Shown: positions 10,816 through 23,437, counted from the first letter of the stretch. The stretch is DNA of 64,000 nucleotides from Gordionus sp. m RMFG-2023 (GCF_954871325.1 NC_088778.1:930001-994000); one strand, 5' to 3'. Numbers and translations: made by a program. The notes: generated by a model from the letters alone, not told the origin.

Positions 10816-12905
10816 GTTTAATATTGTTTTTATAGTTTATAATTCACATTCAATTTCAAACAAGAATTCTCTAAAAAGGAAAAAATAAAAAATAAATAGG
10901 ATTTAGGGAATCACAAGAGAATCAAGTCAAGTGGGAGTTATTTAAGTTAGGTCTCAGAATAATTCTACTGCTTGGCTTACGCTTTCTCATCTTTCTCATT
11001 TAGTAACACAAGTTTGAGTCCTAATAGGAATATATATATTCTTTAAAGCAAAGAACTAGACTTAATATATTTTTTTTGTATCTTTTAAACCTGATGCCGA
11101 ATCAATTTTGAACTCATAAATTCATGAATGAGTTATTTAACGATAATCAAAATTGAGCTTTTTATAAGAGGGTCTTATAGATCACAATCAATTTTGTTTG
11201 ATTAAGTTTAAAATTTTTAAATTTATTTGCTACTCAATCCTATAAAACTTTATAACTAACAAATATATATTATATATTATATACATATTAAATGTGATCA
11301 TAAAATAAATTGGGGGGGAAGAGATATTTCATATCATCTCAAACAATGTTAACTTAAAAATTAGCGAAATCTTCGTTAGCTAACAACAAGGGCATAAAAT
11401 ATGTTTGAATAGATATTTCCTATAAAGAGGTGTAGTCAGGATAATCAAGTAGGGATAAATAGAGTATTGACTGTACATCATTACGTACACGAAGAATTGT
11501 AGGTTAGAATCGGACATCAAAAAATCATCTTCCCACTTTGGAAGCTTTCGAAATATGAAGATGAGCCAAGGCAGAGAAAACGTGACAGATGCCAAACTCA
11601 AGCATCCTGTTAGTATCGTAAAATTCCTGTTTCTCTCTTTCACCAAGTCTATTCTCGAAGATGACGATGCCACCATTGAGCGCGGAAAAATTTGGCTGCC
11701 ATTCGAAATGGCTTGCAAAGATAAGTTCGATTGTTTAGGATTCTCAGCATTGTTTATCTTATTCACATTTCTGAGAGAGGAGATGCTATTTATGAGCATT
11801 TTAGGATTCGAAATCGTGTATTCTTTGAATCTTAGGAGAATTTTGGAATTAAAATATTTTTCCAGGCGGCTGACTCTGAATGAGGGTATTTTTATTCTCC
11901 TCGAACCAGTCTTGGAACGCCTATAAAATAGGATAGCGGTTATAACGTTGCTAGTTAACGTGATGAGGCAAGGAAGCAAATTCGTAATCACGGCGCTAAT
12001 TTTATCGAATATGGAGGAGAATTTTTCCATTTTATCGTTAAATGAGTATGTATAGATGGGGTCGATGTTCAATAAATATTTGTGATCAGGGGATAATTTA
12101 ATAGAAGATGGAATAGCCCTCTCCGTGTTGTTTAGTGTCGTATTATATGTCGTATCATTTGTTTGGTGGAACCAGAGAATGCGTTTTACTTGATAATAAT
12201 TCAAGAATGGTAGGGATAATATTATGCTGAGGAGTAGGATAACGTACACGTTTCTTTTGATATTTCGAATTCTGAATAAATTAGAATATAGAAACGGATA
12301 CGCAATAGCGAACATGCGATCCAAGGACATCAGAGCCAGGAGATAATCGATGAAACAGGTGATGCTGTCTTCGAAGAACCACTCAAATTTGCCGAACCAT
12401 ATGCTGAAAATTAGCGTATATTGGCTTTTTAAATTATTACTATCGTAAGCCACCCATGGAATTAAAACCGTTAATATTAATATGTTTGCCAATGCCAGAG
12501 TTACGAAATAGAATCGCGATCTTTGCTGAACCTGACGGAGTCTCTTAGAAATCACCATGAAAATCGTCAGGAGATTACCGGGGATCCCAAATGCTACGAT
12601 GACGCACAGATGCTTCACCACCTTTTCGTTGAGCTCCCTATGCCTACCGACAATGTCCTTCAAAATACCGGAAGTGATATCTGTCACGTTCCCTCCGATT
12701 GTTTTATTGATGATTCCAATCATTATTTTTTTTAAAATCAAATTATAAAAGAATTATTTTATATTTTTAAGTTTAAATTTCAATTACGATTATAATCGAT
12801 TTTCAAAATTATTCGTTTTAAATATTTATTACTAATTAATTTAAATAATTATTTATCATATCGCCGTTTTTTAAAAAAATCAATTTTGTAATCGATTAAA
12901 ATAAA
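10816..12905. repeat. right arm of large inverted duplication
   Basis: Reverse-complement partner of 5805-7922. It carries the minus-strand receptor gene with matching 3' flank (10816-11379) and 5' flank (12724-12905). The two genes are transcribed towards each other. Confidence 0.85.
11380..12723 (-). CDS. rhodopsin-class (class A) G-protein-coupled receptor, copy 2
   Basis: This is the inverted paralogue of the 6019 receptor, also 447 codons. The ATG at 12723 is chosen because it aligns with the other copy's start; the frame is open a few codons further upstream, but without ATG. The seven helices and the odd motifs (LALAN, SLDRM, SLPW, YPYLI, no TM3/ECL2 cysteine pair) are conserved. Compared with copy 1 there are single-residue losses in the first intracellular and extracellular loops. 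The third intracellular loop (about residues 272-360) is strongly diverged by substitution, whereas the TM4-ECL2-TM5 part is identical in DNA. Maintenance of the frame in both copies argues for function. The divergent ICL3 suggests possible differences in G-protein coupling or phosphorylation (inference). Confidence 0.92.
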   Translation of the reverse strand: MIGIINKTIGGNVTDITSGILKDIVGRHRELNEKVVKHLCVIVAFGIPGNLLTIFMVISKRLRQVQQRSRFYFVTLALANILILTVLIPWVAYDSNNLKSQYTLIFSIWFGKFEWFFEDSITCFIDYLLALMSLDRMFAIAYPFLYSNLFRIRNIKRNVYVILLLSIILSLPFLNYYQVKRILWFHQTNDTTYNTTLNNTERAIPSSIKLSPDHKYLLNIDPIYTYSFNDKMEKFSSIFDKISAVITNLLPCLITLTSNVITAILFYRRSKTGSRRIKIPSFRVSRLEKYFNSKILLRFKEYTISNPKMLINSISSLRNVNKINNAENPKQSNLSLQAISNGSQIFPRSMVASSSSRIDLVKERNRNFTILTGCLSLASVTFSLPWLIFIFRKLPKWEDDFLMSDSNLQFFVYVMMYSQYSIYPYLIILTTPLYRKYLFKHILCPCC

Positions 12906-14890
12906 AAGTAATTGCTCCCAAAGTTTATAATTACATTTTAAATAATTTATGGCACTTGTGACCCGGAATTAGAAATTAAATTTTTTTTTTGTTGCAAAAT
13001 TCGTAATTAAAATTAATTAAATTAAATTTATAAAATACGATTAATTTTGAGATTAATTTAGTCGTATCAGGCTTCTTATTAATTTTTATATAGATTCCTA
13101 TTCAATGACATATAAAATGATATCTAGACTGACGTGCCATTCATGAAAGGTGTAGATCAATAAAAAAACAGCTGGGCACGCCATTTTAACGAGAGGTCCG
13201 ATTTATTCCTATGTTCTGACATAAACTTATTTTAAAGAATTGCCCGATCCATCGAGATTATGAGGAAGGCAAGAACGAGAATTAATTTATTATTCGGGTT
13301 ACCAAAATGGCGGGTTCCAGCTGATTTGCATTCCACGACGCCATTAAATACATTATGAACGAATCATCAGTCTAGGTATCATTATATGTCATTCATTGGT
13401 TCCTATCAAATTTCGAGAAATTTTTTTTTATTTGACAAATAAAAAAATTATAAAACATCTGAGGGGGGGGGTTTAAATTAAAATATTTTTTGGGTATTTT
13501 TTGAAAATAATATCCACGAGAAAAATAAAAACTCACCAGTTCCAAAATAAATTTTTAAAATCGTCGGTTTAAATCCGGCTAAGAGAGAGAGAGAGTAAGT
13601 GTTTTTATCCGAATTTAATCGACTCGGATTCGAAACCGACTTTGATTGATTTGAACCGATCTGCCGGGTTTTACAAACAATCTATAAATCAACCAATCAC
13701 GATATACCAAAATATTTCATGATAAGTTAACCTCCGAGCCCACCTGACTCAATTAAAATTTACGCTATCACAAATCAACGATGAAATACTAAAATCATAA
13801 TACAGTGTTGAAGGGAAATTTTAATAACCGGAAGGAAATACTTTTTTATTCTTATTCGTTCGATCATTTTTATTGACGTTAATTTCGTAGCGGAGAAGAT
13901 TCCAATGACGTCTTCATAATCGACAAAAAGCCGCATCTCCTAATTATTTTTTTATTAAAAAGCCATATTTACGGGCGATAATTTTTATATATAAACAAGA
14001 TGAACTACGTCCATTATTTATATTTCGTATATTAATTGGTTCACGTATTGTCAATCACCCCCCCCCCCATAACCCTCGAGTTTCGTTGAGGGGGTCCTAA
14101 TCTCATATTTTGTTTATATTTTGATTAATTATTTGATAAAAAAAATAATAAACTAAGGGAGAACACGTGATGTATCAAATACATTAAAAATTGTATTCGA
14201 TACTTTTTTTTATTCGCGATAAGAAATTGACTTATTAATAAAAAAAAAAATAGAGACACTAGATATATAGTAGATTTCTAAAATTAAGTGTATGGCTTAA
14301 GCGGCTAAAACATGTTTATGAAAACCCGCTATCCCAGAACAAGCTCAACCCGATTAAAAAAATTAATCGCTATAAGCCGACCCAACCCCACGAGTCAATG
14401 AATAGACCGGGTTTTAGGGTCAAGATATTTTGCAGCCCCTCTAGTAACTGTACTTCACCATATCTACTCCTCGCTAACCACAAAATTCAAAAATTTAGGG
14501 TTGCTAACGGCTCACTTAGCAACTTCTGGAGATTTTTCTCATAGATGATAGTCACTAGACTCACACTATATTTAAATATTTTAATCGGGGATTTTTTTTC
14601 CAGGTTTATGATTATTATATTTAATTTTTTGAGATTTAATTTACCAATTTAATATTTAAAATGTAGAAAAAAAATTTTTTTTTTAAAAAAAAAAACTACA
14701 CAAATTAATATTTTTTTTTAAATTTTAATTATAAGAAGAGAGAGCGATTGGATAATAATTATTTATTTCATTATAATTTTTTGATCAAAATTAAATTCGG
14801 ACAAAAATATAATATTATTTTATTTTAAAAAAAATTGTATATATTATTTAAACCGATAAATTAAAATTTTGGTTATTCGAAAACGTAGTC
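12906..14890. other. AT-rich DNA, no gene seen
   Basis: No convincing exon. It holds G or C homopolymer runs near 13464 and 14061, a short GA repeat at about 13582-13594, and cryptic ACCCGACCCAACCC-like simple sequence near 14320-14440. Confidence 0.5.
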
Positions 14891-15202
14891 ATGTATCGTG
14901 CTCACATTTTGGTAACTGTTAATGCGCGGAAAATTTCTGATCGCATTACACTTCTGATCTTTGAAAAAATCAATATTCCTGGATCGGATTGGTGGGAGAA
15001 AATTTTTAGAAATAGGTCCCAATGCAAGATTCTAATGTACGAGCTATCGCCAACAGCTTTTATTATAAATATTGTACCAGTTGTCGCTTTTCGGTTAAAG
15101 AAGATTTCGGCTAACATTTATATCGATGTATGGTGCCCTAGAATTTCTAAAAGGAGTGAGTTATTACAAAATACATTCAGACTCTCTTGTGTCCCATTAT
15201 GA
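14891..15202 (+). CDS. hypothetical ORF or exon, 103 codons, unrecognised
   Basis: An ATG-initiated open frame of 103 codons in a patch richer in G+C than its surroundings, preceded by an acceptor-like GTAG at 14885-14888. The peptide is mixed hydrophobic and basic, with segments such as SDRITLLIFEKINIPGSDWW and AFIINIVPVVAFRLKK, and has no motif I recognise. The opposite strand is also open over much of it, so it could be the antisense shadow of a decayed element. Treat it as a candidate only. Confidence 0.3.
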   Translation: MYRAHILVTVNARKISDRITLLIFEKINIPGSDWWEKIFRNRSQCKILMYELSPTAFIINIVPVVAFRLKKISANIYIDVWCPRISKRSELLQNTFRLSCVPL

Positions 15203-16239
15203 TCTACTTTGCTAAGTCGGTTTATCCGCTTGAGTTCTTACGCCTTGCGCCAATCCTAAGATATTTAGACCTTCCTAAGCCAACGATGCAGAACCCTCAT
15301 CTCTCGAACGATTGCTATAACATTGAATATTTACGTTAATAAGAGGGCGATTTTTTAAAAATGACATAATTAATTCCTACCACCCATCGCGTGTTGCAGG
15401 ACCCCCATGACTACTTGGAACTTGCTTCCAATTTTTTCTAAGGGGTGGTGGGAGTTAGTAATCTAAGGGTGGTGGGAGTTAGTAATTTAAGGAGTAGAGT
15501 AGGAGGTAGGCTAGAGATAGAATAAATATATTAGGGGTGAGGGAGGGATATCAATTAAAAATTTAAGAAAATAATTCCCCGGAAGTAAAAATCCACAGGA
15601 AAATTAAGAAATTTATCAGAAAATTCGCCAGAAAATGAATATCCAGGAAAATGATTCCATCCTCATTTTTTTTTAAGATTCTATAGAAAAATATTTATTT
15701 ATTTTTAGAAAATTAATTTATTAGTAGGAAAAAAATTTCCAATAAATATATCCACGAGAAATACAAAAAAAATAAAAAAAATGGTTGATTTTAAAACTAA
15801 ACTAAACTTTACCTAATTTTTTTTTTAAAAATATTAGCGATTAACCTAAACCATATGATGTATTGGGTTATGACCTTTATCCCGAACCAAGTTTTAGTAA
15901 AAATTTAGGCAAAAATATTATAATAAAATGAAGTAATGCTTAACTATATACTACTACTATCGTAAATTCGCCTAGGGACACTTTATCACGCGACACTTTA
16001 TCACTCATTTGATAATTTGTCACTTTAACATCTATATCATATGACACTTTATCATAATTTGATACTTTATCAGTCATTTGATAATTTGGCACTTTATTAA
16101 GTGCACTTTAACTTTATAACTCATTTGATAATTTGTCACATAACGTGACACTTTATCAAGTGCTTTATCACGTCGATACAAAGACGACAGTTTGTCATAA
16201 CGATATTGTATCACTCGGTCATTTGATAACTCGTACTTT
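15203..16239. other. no gene seen; cryptic tandem repeats up to the assembly gap
   Basis: At 15440-15490 a 24-25-bp unit (AGGGGTGGTGGGAGTTAGTA) is directly duplicated. From about 15975 to 16239 the sequence is a scrambled array of CACTTTATCA and ATTTGATAATTTGTCAC words in variable spacing, running directly into the gap. Confidence 0.7.
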
Positions 16240-16249
16240 NNNNNNNNNN
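16240..16249. other. assembly gap (10 N)
   Basis: Ten N characters. The repeat array ends on the left side and unrelated, more complex sequence starts on the right, so the true distance is unknown. Confidence 0.99.
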
Positions 16250-16714
16250 AGCCATATGTCAGATTGGTTACGAATGGTTAGAAACTATAATCTATGTTAC
16301 TAACCAACGAAAAACTTAGAATAGCCATAGATCCCCCGTTTAGGCTGTGAAATCGTAACGCCGACATCATGTTCTATGTAAAAATCATATCGATAGCCTT
16401 GGACACCGCCTCCTACACTGTCGCTTTTCAAAGGCAGATAACACAGGTACTATGATATCTATTTGATCATCAATAGAATATTAAAATCCACAATATTCTT
16501 TCTATGCTGGGACCCTCTGACCTAAGCCCTGATAATCAAACCAGACCTATTGGAATGCTAGTCCCTTGGAACCAAGGTATACCCCTCGCTTGGGATTATT
16601 GGTAGATCGTTTTTTTCTTTTTCTGTCAACTTCATCACGAAAAATGAAAATACAAAAAGAAACAATTATAACCGCCTTAATAATCTTTTGTTTATTCCGG
16701 AAGTCTCATTCACC
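16250..16714. other. moderately GC-rich DNA between the gap and the LTR, no gene recognised
   Basis: Composition is richer in G+C than average. Frames on both strands are broken, and none gave a family I recognise. Confidence 0.4.
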
Positions 16715-17000
16715 TGTGGATCATTTGGACCCCAATCCGCAAAATTATTTAAGATAATTGGGCGAAGGTTATTGATTCACAGGTGATCTAAAAGAAGACT
16801 TCTGCCTTCGACAAATAATATAAATCGAAGATCAAATTATATATACATGGGTTATTTAAGCCAATATATTATTATTATTTTTTTTTTTAATTTCTCTATT
16901 TTTAATATATATTTTTATATAGATGTAGTACTTAAAATTAAAGTTAACTATAATTTTAATAATCTTTTAATAAATGTGATATTAAATTTTTAAAAAACGA
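16715..17000 (-). repeat. LTR of the Ty3/gypsy remnant (3' LTR)
   Basis: This block lies at the downstream end of the minus-strand pol remnant. It is repeated as an isolated copy at about 38095-38375. Shared landmarks are ATCATTTGGACCCCAA near one edge, AAAAGAAG(A/G)CTTCT, an ATATACATGG-TTATTAAGCC-like stretch, and TATAATTTTAATA followed by TCTTTTAATAAATG near the other edge. Exact ends are uncertain. Candidate terminal TG/CA dinucleotides exist at the left edge (16715 or 16717). Confidence 0.55.
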
Positions 17001-17689
17001 AAAACATTTCAATCTTTTTTTGTTTTCGTATACTGTATCATCTTATCGTTTGTCTAGTTTACCGGTTTCTTCGTCATTCGTTGCTCATTCGTTGAGCTTG
17101 AATCGTATTGTCAAATTTCAATCACGAGTCCATTTCATCGGTTTTCGTCTATTGAATTTACTGTTTATATTGTGTGTAGCATTTTATGTGTATCTTAAAT
17201 TAAAATTTTTTTTTTGTTATATTCATTATGAAATTTTCAAATTTTTTGGCACTATTTTATTTCTGATTGGTCCTTGATTGTTATAACTTTGATCTTGAAC
17301 TTGTATACTTTGATTTTCCTACTTGTTCATCATCACTTTTTCCCCTTCTTAAAATTTAGAGTACAAGGAGTTGAATTATTAGTATTTATTTTCAAAATCT
17401 GTTACCATTATGAGTTATTCTTTGATCTCTTTTTTTAAACTAGTCTAAATGTTTTTAACCTTGTTTCCAGTGTTTATTTTGTATGATAAATTCCCATCTT
17501 TATGTGTTACTATGCCTTTGTTCCATATGTTTTCCTTAAGAGTTTTATACCAAACTGTCACCTATCTCGATATTCTATTTGACTATATTTTACGATTTAA
17601 TTCATCATCTTTACTTTCTAGTGGTTTAATTAAGTCCCATCTTGTTCGAATTGTTCTCTAAAACATTAATTTGCTCGGTATCATTCAGA

Positions 17690-19272
17690 TTGTAGCGGTT
17701 GGAGTATTTCGATAATTAAATAAGAACTTTTCTAAATCTATACCTAAGTCAATTTTATTGCTGTTTTCCATATTCCTTTTCATACTCATTTTCATAGATC
17801 TCTCTATCCGTTTAAACAGGCCATTAGAATGTTGGTTGTGGAGCAGTTAGTGCATATTTTATGGCATGATCTCCCAAAATTTCTTAAATAAGTGGCTTGT
17901 AAAGTTAGTTTCATTGTCATTGACTATTTTTTCTGATATGCCAAATAAACTGATAATTTTCATTAATTCTTTGATAGTTGATTCTTTAGTTTCGTTCTTT
18001 TAATTATAGGGAACTTGCTATATGCATCCTCAAATAGCATCCATTTATTAACTTCAAATTGCGCATAATCTATGTTTTCTCAAGGATTTTATATATTATG
18101 AAGACTACCTATTTGTGGCATGAATCACAAATTTTTATTTCTTGATCTATATCCTCATTAATACCAGGCCTCCATTAATAATTTTTTGCTATTTGGTTTT
18201 CATAACATATTAATGTCGCAATTCTTGTAACATCTCATTTTTCATTTTAGTTGTATTATAATTCTATTTTCTTTAAAAAAAACAATCTTTCTTCAAACTC
18301 AATTCCATTTCCATATTTAAGTTTTGTTCTTTATCGTTTCACCTTTTCTAATATTATCAATAATCCCTTAATTTCAAAAGCTGTTTCTTTCATTATCATT
18401 TTGAATTTCACCGGTATATCTTATAAATTATCATATTTTTTTGTCATTAACATTTTTTATAATGCCTTCTGTATTCATTTGTAGTAATTGCGATAAACAA
18501 TCTGTTACAAAATTATGTCTTCCAGGTCTATAAACCATTGAGAAATCACGAGCTCCTATCGTCAAAATTCCATTTTTGTAATCCCATGGATATTGAAGTA
18601 TTATATTTTTTGAAAAAATACTGTAATCATTGCAAACTTTCCAATGAGATATTCTTGAAATTTCTTTATCGCAAATACTATAGATAAGGCTTCTCTTTGA
18701 ATGTTTATGTAGTTTGTTTCTGATTTTAACGATGTTCTTGATGCAAAAGTAACTGGTTTTTCTTTACCAACTCCTTCAATTTGTATAGAACAGCACCTAA
18801 CCTTTTTCCGTCAGCTGCTATCCCAAGTAATAAATCATCGATATAAAATATAATAACTTTCATATCACAAATATTTTGTCAAATCTTAGATTGAAAAATA
18901 GCCGTTGCACTTTTTATCCAAAAGAAAGTCAAATCTGAAATATCTTTTGTGCATTGAAATCGTGCGTATATCTCTTAACTTTTTATATACAGGAACTTCA
19001 AGAAAGACGTTCTTGAAATCAATCTTCGTAAATTTTTTGAATTCTGATAATTTGGAAATTAAATTGTTGATTCGTGGAGTTGGATATTTGATATCTTCTA
19101 GAGCAGGGATTATATTATTTTGGAAGTCGGCACAGAATCGAAGTGAGCCATTACTCTTAGAAACGAGAGTGAGAGTACTAGCCCATCTGGTTATATGATT
19201 TTCGGTGTTACATTTTGTTTTAAATTTAGTGAAGTAATCTAATAATGTGCTTTTCTGATATCCATCTATCAT
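17690..19272 (-). pseudogene. Ty3/gypsy-type retrotransposon pol remnant (RT, RNase H, integrase)
   Basis: Read from 19272 downwards, pol domains occur in gypsy order. RT: a SKSNGSLRFCADFQN block, IKYPTPRINNLISKLSEF, then KIDFKNVFLEVP with the first catalytic Asp; YIDD lies at about 18845-18834. RNase H: KPVTFASRTSLKSETNY and QREALSIVFAIKKFQEYL, followed by a YRPGRHNFVTDCLSQL-like end near 18540-18480. Integrase: WRPGINEDIDQEIKICDSCH (zinc-binding half) near 18165-18110, NDNETNFTSHLFKKF (the SDNGTxF catalytic block) near 17925-17880, and NGLFKRIERSM near 17835-17800. Stops, frameshifts and internal deletions, including between YIDD and RNase H, make it inactive. No gag or 5' LTR was found upstream. 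The flanking LTR at 16715-17000 completes a 5'-truncated copy. Confidence 0.88.
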
Positions 19273-19664
19273 TTTTTTTAAAATCTGTTATAAATTTTAC
19301 TTAAATAATAATATATTTTAATACTTTTTCAGATGCCTATAAATTTTTCGCATAAACTGTAAGGCTATAAGTTAGTTATGTATATAAAAACTTGTTCCAA
19401 TTAATACCTATTTTGTTTTATTATTTGTCAATTCTAATATTAATTCACTAAAATTTTTTTAGTTTGTAAAAGGGATTAATATAAATAATAAATTTTTTCC
19501 GTAATAACAATTCGCACAATCTTAGTTAAACAAATAAAATGCAAACTTTTCAACATGTATAAATTAATTTTTTTTAAAACTTTTACAATTTTCGATCATG
19601 AAAAACGTATAAAATTTAATTAAATCTAATATTGTACTTCAAAATTTATGTTCAAATGCCCGTC

Positions 19665-20295
19665 ATTAACTCATTGCATGCTTTAAGGCGATTTCAAAAC
19701 GATTCCATTCCTCCAAAAGTCGTTGTTTATTGTGGGTGCTCCATATTTTGTGATCTACAGAATTGAAATCAGGGTTACTGGGGAGCCAAAGAGTGGAAAT
19801 CTGTTTCCCTAACTCAAAGCTTGAACACTATAATTATGTGGAAAATTAACTGCCCGACAATTCTTTAATAGCAAGCAATAAGTGCACAACGAGTAAAACA
19901 TCACTATAGTATTTAATATTTGATCCTAACATCTATTAAAATGAGTTCTATGTTACTAAGATTTGGTGCCCAGACTAAAACTATTGACTTAATAGAATTT
20001 GGGCCATTCCAGATATCGATTAGCTGATAATTGTTTATTTCTCACTAGAACTGCAATATTATATACCGTATCATTTTAATACTTATGAAGTAAACTGCTT
20101 TTCATACGAGAACCACATGACATGAAATATAATATCTGAGGATATTTTAGTAAAAATTAATTTGTCCAGGAGGCAATTCTCTTTGGGCGTGTTTCTTTTT
20201 TTAAACATGTCAGCTCCATCTCTTTGTAAATAATCCAATGCTTTTATACCACTTTCTTGGAATGGTATGCTGTCGGTTTCCAGGTTCTGACTCAA
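19665..20295 (-). pseudogene. mariner-type (IS630/Tc1) transposase remnant
   Basis: From 20295 down, the minus strand first gives a leader ending HVMWFSYEKQFTS, which matches the family block around the first catalytic Asp (VWFSDEKxFT), here with Tyr replacing Asp. After several stops, NFPHNYSVQALS appears, and then LWLPSNPDFNSVDHKIWS, the decayed WPxxSPDLNPxDYxIW block, followed by NKQRLLEEWNRFEIALKHA, the conserved region near the C-terminus. The order and spacing fit a mariner-like transposase of about 340 residues with internal loss. It is inactive by mutation of the catalytic Asp and by frame breaks. Terminal inverted repeats were not found. Confidence 0.75.
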
Positions 20296-22986
20296 TATAA
20301 GTGTTTAATCAATATTTTCTATAATATGCCCTGTGTGTAGTCAACCACTATTGTTTTTCATCTAATGCAGTAACATCAATTTTAATCAATCAATTAAGGC
20401 TGCCAACCCGTTTCTGTTAGGAAATTCTTCTTCAAAACCTTTTTTCTCCTTAATGTTTTTATTATTTTAAAATTGTGATTAAACTCAAGTCATATTTACA
20501 GAAAACCATTTTTTTTATTATCAGCTTTGTAAAGTTTAATAAAAATAAATAAAATGAATTTCTACATGTTGGAAGATTTTGTTTGTCCAACTTTAAATAT
20601 GCGTAACATTTGACCCTTTTGATAGATAATAACGAAAATTAATGAAAACATTAATAATTTAACCCTCTCTCAAACTTTAAACCCCTATTTAATTATATTT
20701 AGAAATGGGAGATTTATCGCTAAAACAAAAAGAGTATAAGTTTAATTTAACATAGTGATTAATGCATAAAAATAATATGTAATATGATAAAATTTATATA
20801 ATATCCTATGTTATTGAGATATTTTTTAACGAATTTATCAATATTCAGTATAAAGCCCTATATATATATTTAGAAAGACTACCCCACACAATCTATTTTG
20901 CAATTTTTCATTTGAGCGAAGGTAATTGTAATTATGATTTATCTTACGAATAAAGCATTTTACATCTTGTATTAATTGTGGCCAAAAATATAATTTATGA
21001 AAAGGTTGTAAAGAAGATTTTACCGATTATTTTATGGTATATAATTATATCTTACTAAAACAATTGAATTTTTAAAGTATTTATTTTAAATAGACCGATT
21101 AACAAAATAAAATGAATATGAAAAATATTTACACTTTCAATTTAGTGATAATAAAATTTGATTATTTAAAAATTATTATGGGTGTGTTGAATGAGCATTT
21201 TCTTTCTTAAGATTTATATTGTCAGATAAAACGTGAAAATCACCGAGACAATATTTTAGGCGATATCATAATAATTCACTTTAAATAAAATAACAATACA
21301 AAAATATAATAATTGTTACAATTACGTATATACTCAGAAGCTAACAACTGCTTTGTGGGAAGAGCAGGTATCAAAGATATATTAACTATGTATAAATTAA
21401 ACAGACGATTACTATTATGACTAAATTAATTAATAAATGCTTACTATAAAAAGAACCTATAATAACATAACATAAATATAATTTAATTAACTTAATTTTA
21501 TTAATTAACTTTTATTACCTATTCACTTTATCGAATCACAGTACAATTAATCGGAACTCTTCCTTTCTATAATTAATTTATTACACTCTATCTAAATCAA
21601 ACAAACCTCTGTTTTTTTGTTTTAATTTTGGCCAACTATTTATATACATTTTTGATATTCAAAACAAATAATATTATCTTTAGTTTAAAGTTCATTTACA
21701 ATAATATTTTCCATAAAATAACATTCAAATTTATAAAATAAAATAAATATTTCATTTGAATACATCAATAATCTTTTTTATAATTTTGTATTATTCTTAT
21801 TCTTATTATGATGATGAATGCTGGATCGTAGAGTAAAATTACTGATTTACAATCATATGGAATACACACAAATTAGTAGGGAGACTAAAATGTAAGTTAA
21901 TCATGCTAAATAAAGGCATAATAATCTATATGATTATAAAATATTTATAAACATTGTTAAAACTAATTTATTTACAAGTAGAATGGCTTTGCATTATTTT
22001 GATCCGTTAGGTGGACAGTATAATAAATAAAGAAAAAATTATACGCAAAATAATAAAAAATTGTATTAAAATTGACATCATGCTATAAAAAAATATTATA
22101 GAGAAACTTAATATAGGGTTTGAGCTAGTACTAAGTGGCTTGCTCGTACTTATTTATTCTTAAAGTTTTGTGAATTATAAAAAAAGAGACCTATTAATAA
22201 ACAACATGAAAACTTTGGCATTAAACTTTAAACAAGAAGTGAGCCAAGTTCTTAGAAACATAATTTATAAATTTATGTCAGGTAATGCCCAATTATTATA
22301 AGTTTTGATTTAATTTATTAACTTTAAATCAGGAAAAACCATGGTAAGATCTAAGAAATATTGGCATTATGACAGAAACTAAATAAATATATATTTAGTT
22401 AATATTTAATGGCTTATTTTATCAAGACATTCTATTCAGCCACAAAAAAACCTAATTATGAGCTAAATAAATTAAATGTCATGCCTAATATTTTTAACAT
22501 CAGGATATCTTAACTCCGAAAATTATATCAATAATGGTTGGTAATTTGTACATTTTAGTACCCACAACCAGATTAGGAAAGTCTAAAAATGCATTATTGG
22601 TAAAAATAAAAATGAAAAATACCAAGATTGATATCATTAAAGAAAGGAATTAATCACGTTTTTCTCGGTCAATAAACATAAAATTAATTTAAAAATTTGA
22701 TTAATTCTTATAAATTATAATACGTAAATTTGAAAAATAACCATTTTTCTGTGGGTTTCAAATGATACACGTGATGATCTTTTCTCACGTCAGTTATTTT
22801 CTGACAGGGGAATTAAGTTAAATGATTCATTTCCATTTTTAAATAAATAATTTGTTAGTATTAATATATTTTTAATTTTATTTCATCACAATTTAAGAAT
22901 TATGTTTATATAATAAATTAGTTTTTATTTAAAATTTTCACTCAAAAGATATATGAAAGGAATACATTGGTGCCATAAAGATAAAA
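20296..22986. other. very AT-rich DNA, no gene seen
   Basis: About 2.7 kb without a supportable exon, RNA gene or clear repeat on either strand. Confidence 0.5.
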
Positions 22987-23184
22987 TTATTTAATGTAAT
23001 TTGACGCGAAGACTCTTACACAAACATTATTAATTTTGAACCCCTCTATCACAAAGAAAATAACGGTTAAGAATATTAGTTTTTTTTTAGCATTGCACGA
23101 ATAAGTTTTACATACTCCAGGATGAAAATGCACGATGAATAAGCTTAGTAAAACATCTAGAAAAATTATTCCAATCATCATCAT
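22987..23184 (-). pseudogene. orphan first exon of the 8-Cys secreted-peptide family, copy 1
   Basis: The ATG at 23184 opens a hydrophobic leader (MMM, then IIFLDVLLSLFIVHFHPG) followed by VCKTYSCN. It aligns over its full 94 nt with the first exon of the intact gene at 27178-27085. The splice donor is changed from GT to CT at the exon boundary (23090), so the frame reads on into intron-like sequence and stops at 22987. No counterparts of exons 2 and 3 are found to the left. Homology continues upstream of the gene to about 23750, showing a duplicated segment rather than chance similarity. Probably non-functional. Confidence 0.7.
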
Positions 23185-23437
23185 AAAGAAAGATAACAAA
23201 AATGTATAAATGTGTATCCAGGTGTACTATGATTTTATTGTTTTAAGAAAATTTCAAAAACTCACATATTTCAACAAAATAGTATTTTATTAAAATTTTC
23301 TACAAATATGTTTTGCTTATAATATTTTAATTTTTCTACTATTTTTTTTTGAAAAAAAATAATTCATTTACTTTCATGGGGTTTTTATTAAAATTTTTAA
23401 GTCGTTTTCTTCTTCTTCAGATTTTGAACATAGTCTT

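Noticed and set aside
11555-11926. 123-codon plus-strand frame
   Set aside because: Shadow of the minus-strand receptor; the intact receptor frame and its paralogue explain the openness.
16566-16757. 63-codon plus-strand frame upstream of the LTR
   Set aside because: It crosses into the LTR and has no exon signals or recognisable motif.
20083-20295. 70-codon minus-strand frame as an independent gene
   Set aside because: Its end HVMWFSYEKQFTS matches the mariner transposase catalytic block, so it is part of that remnant.
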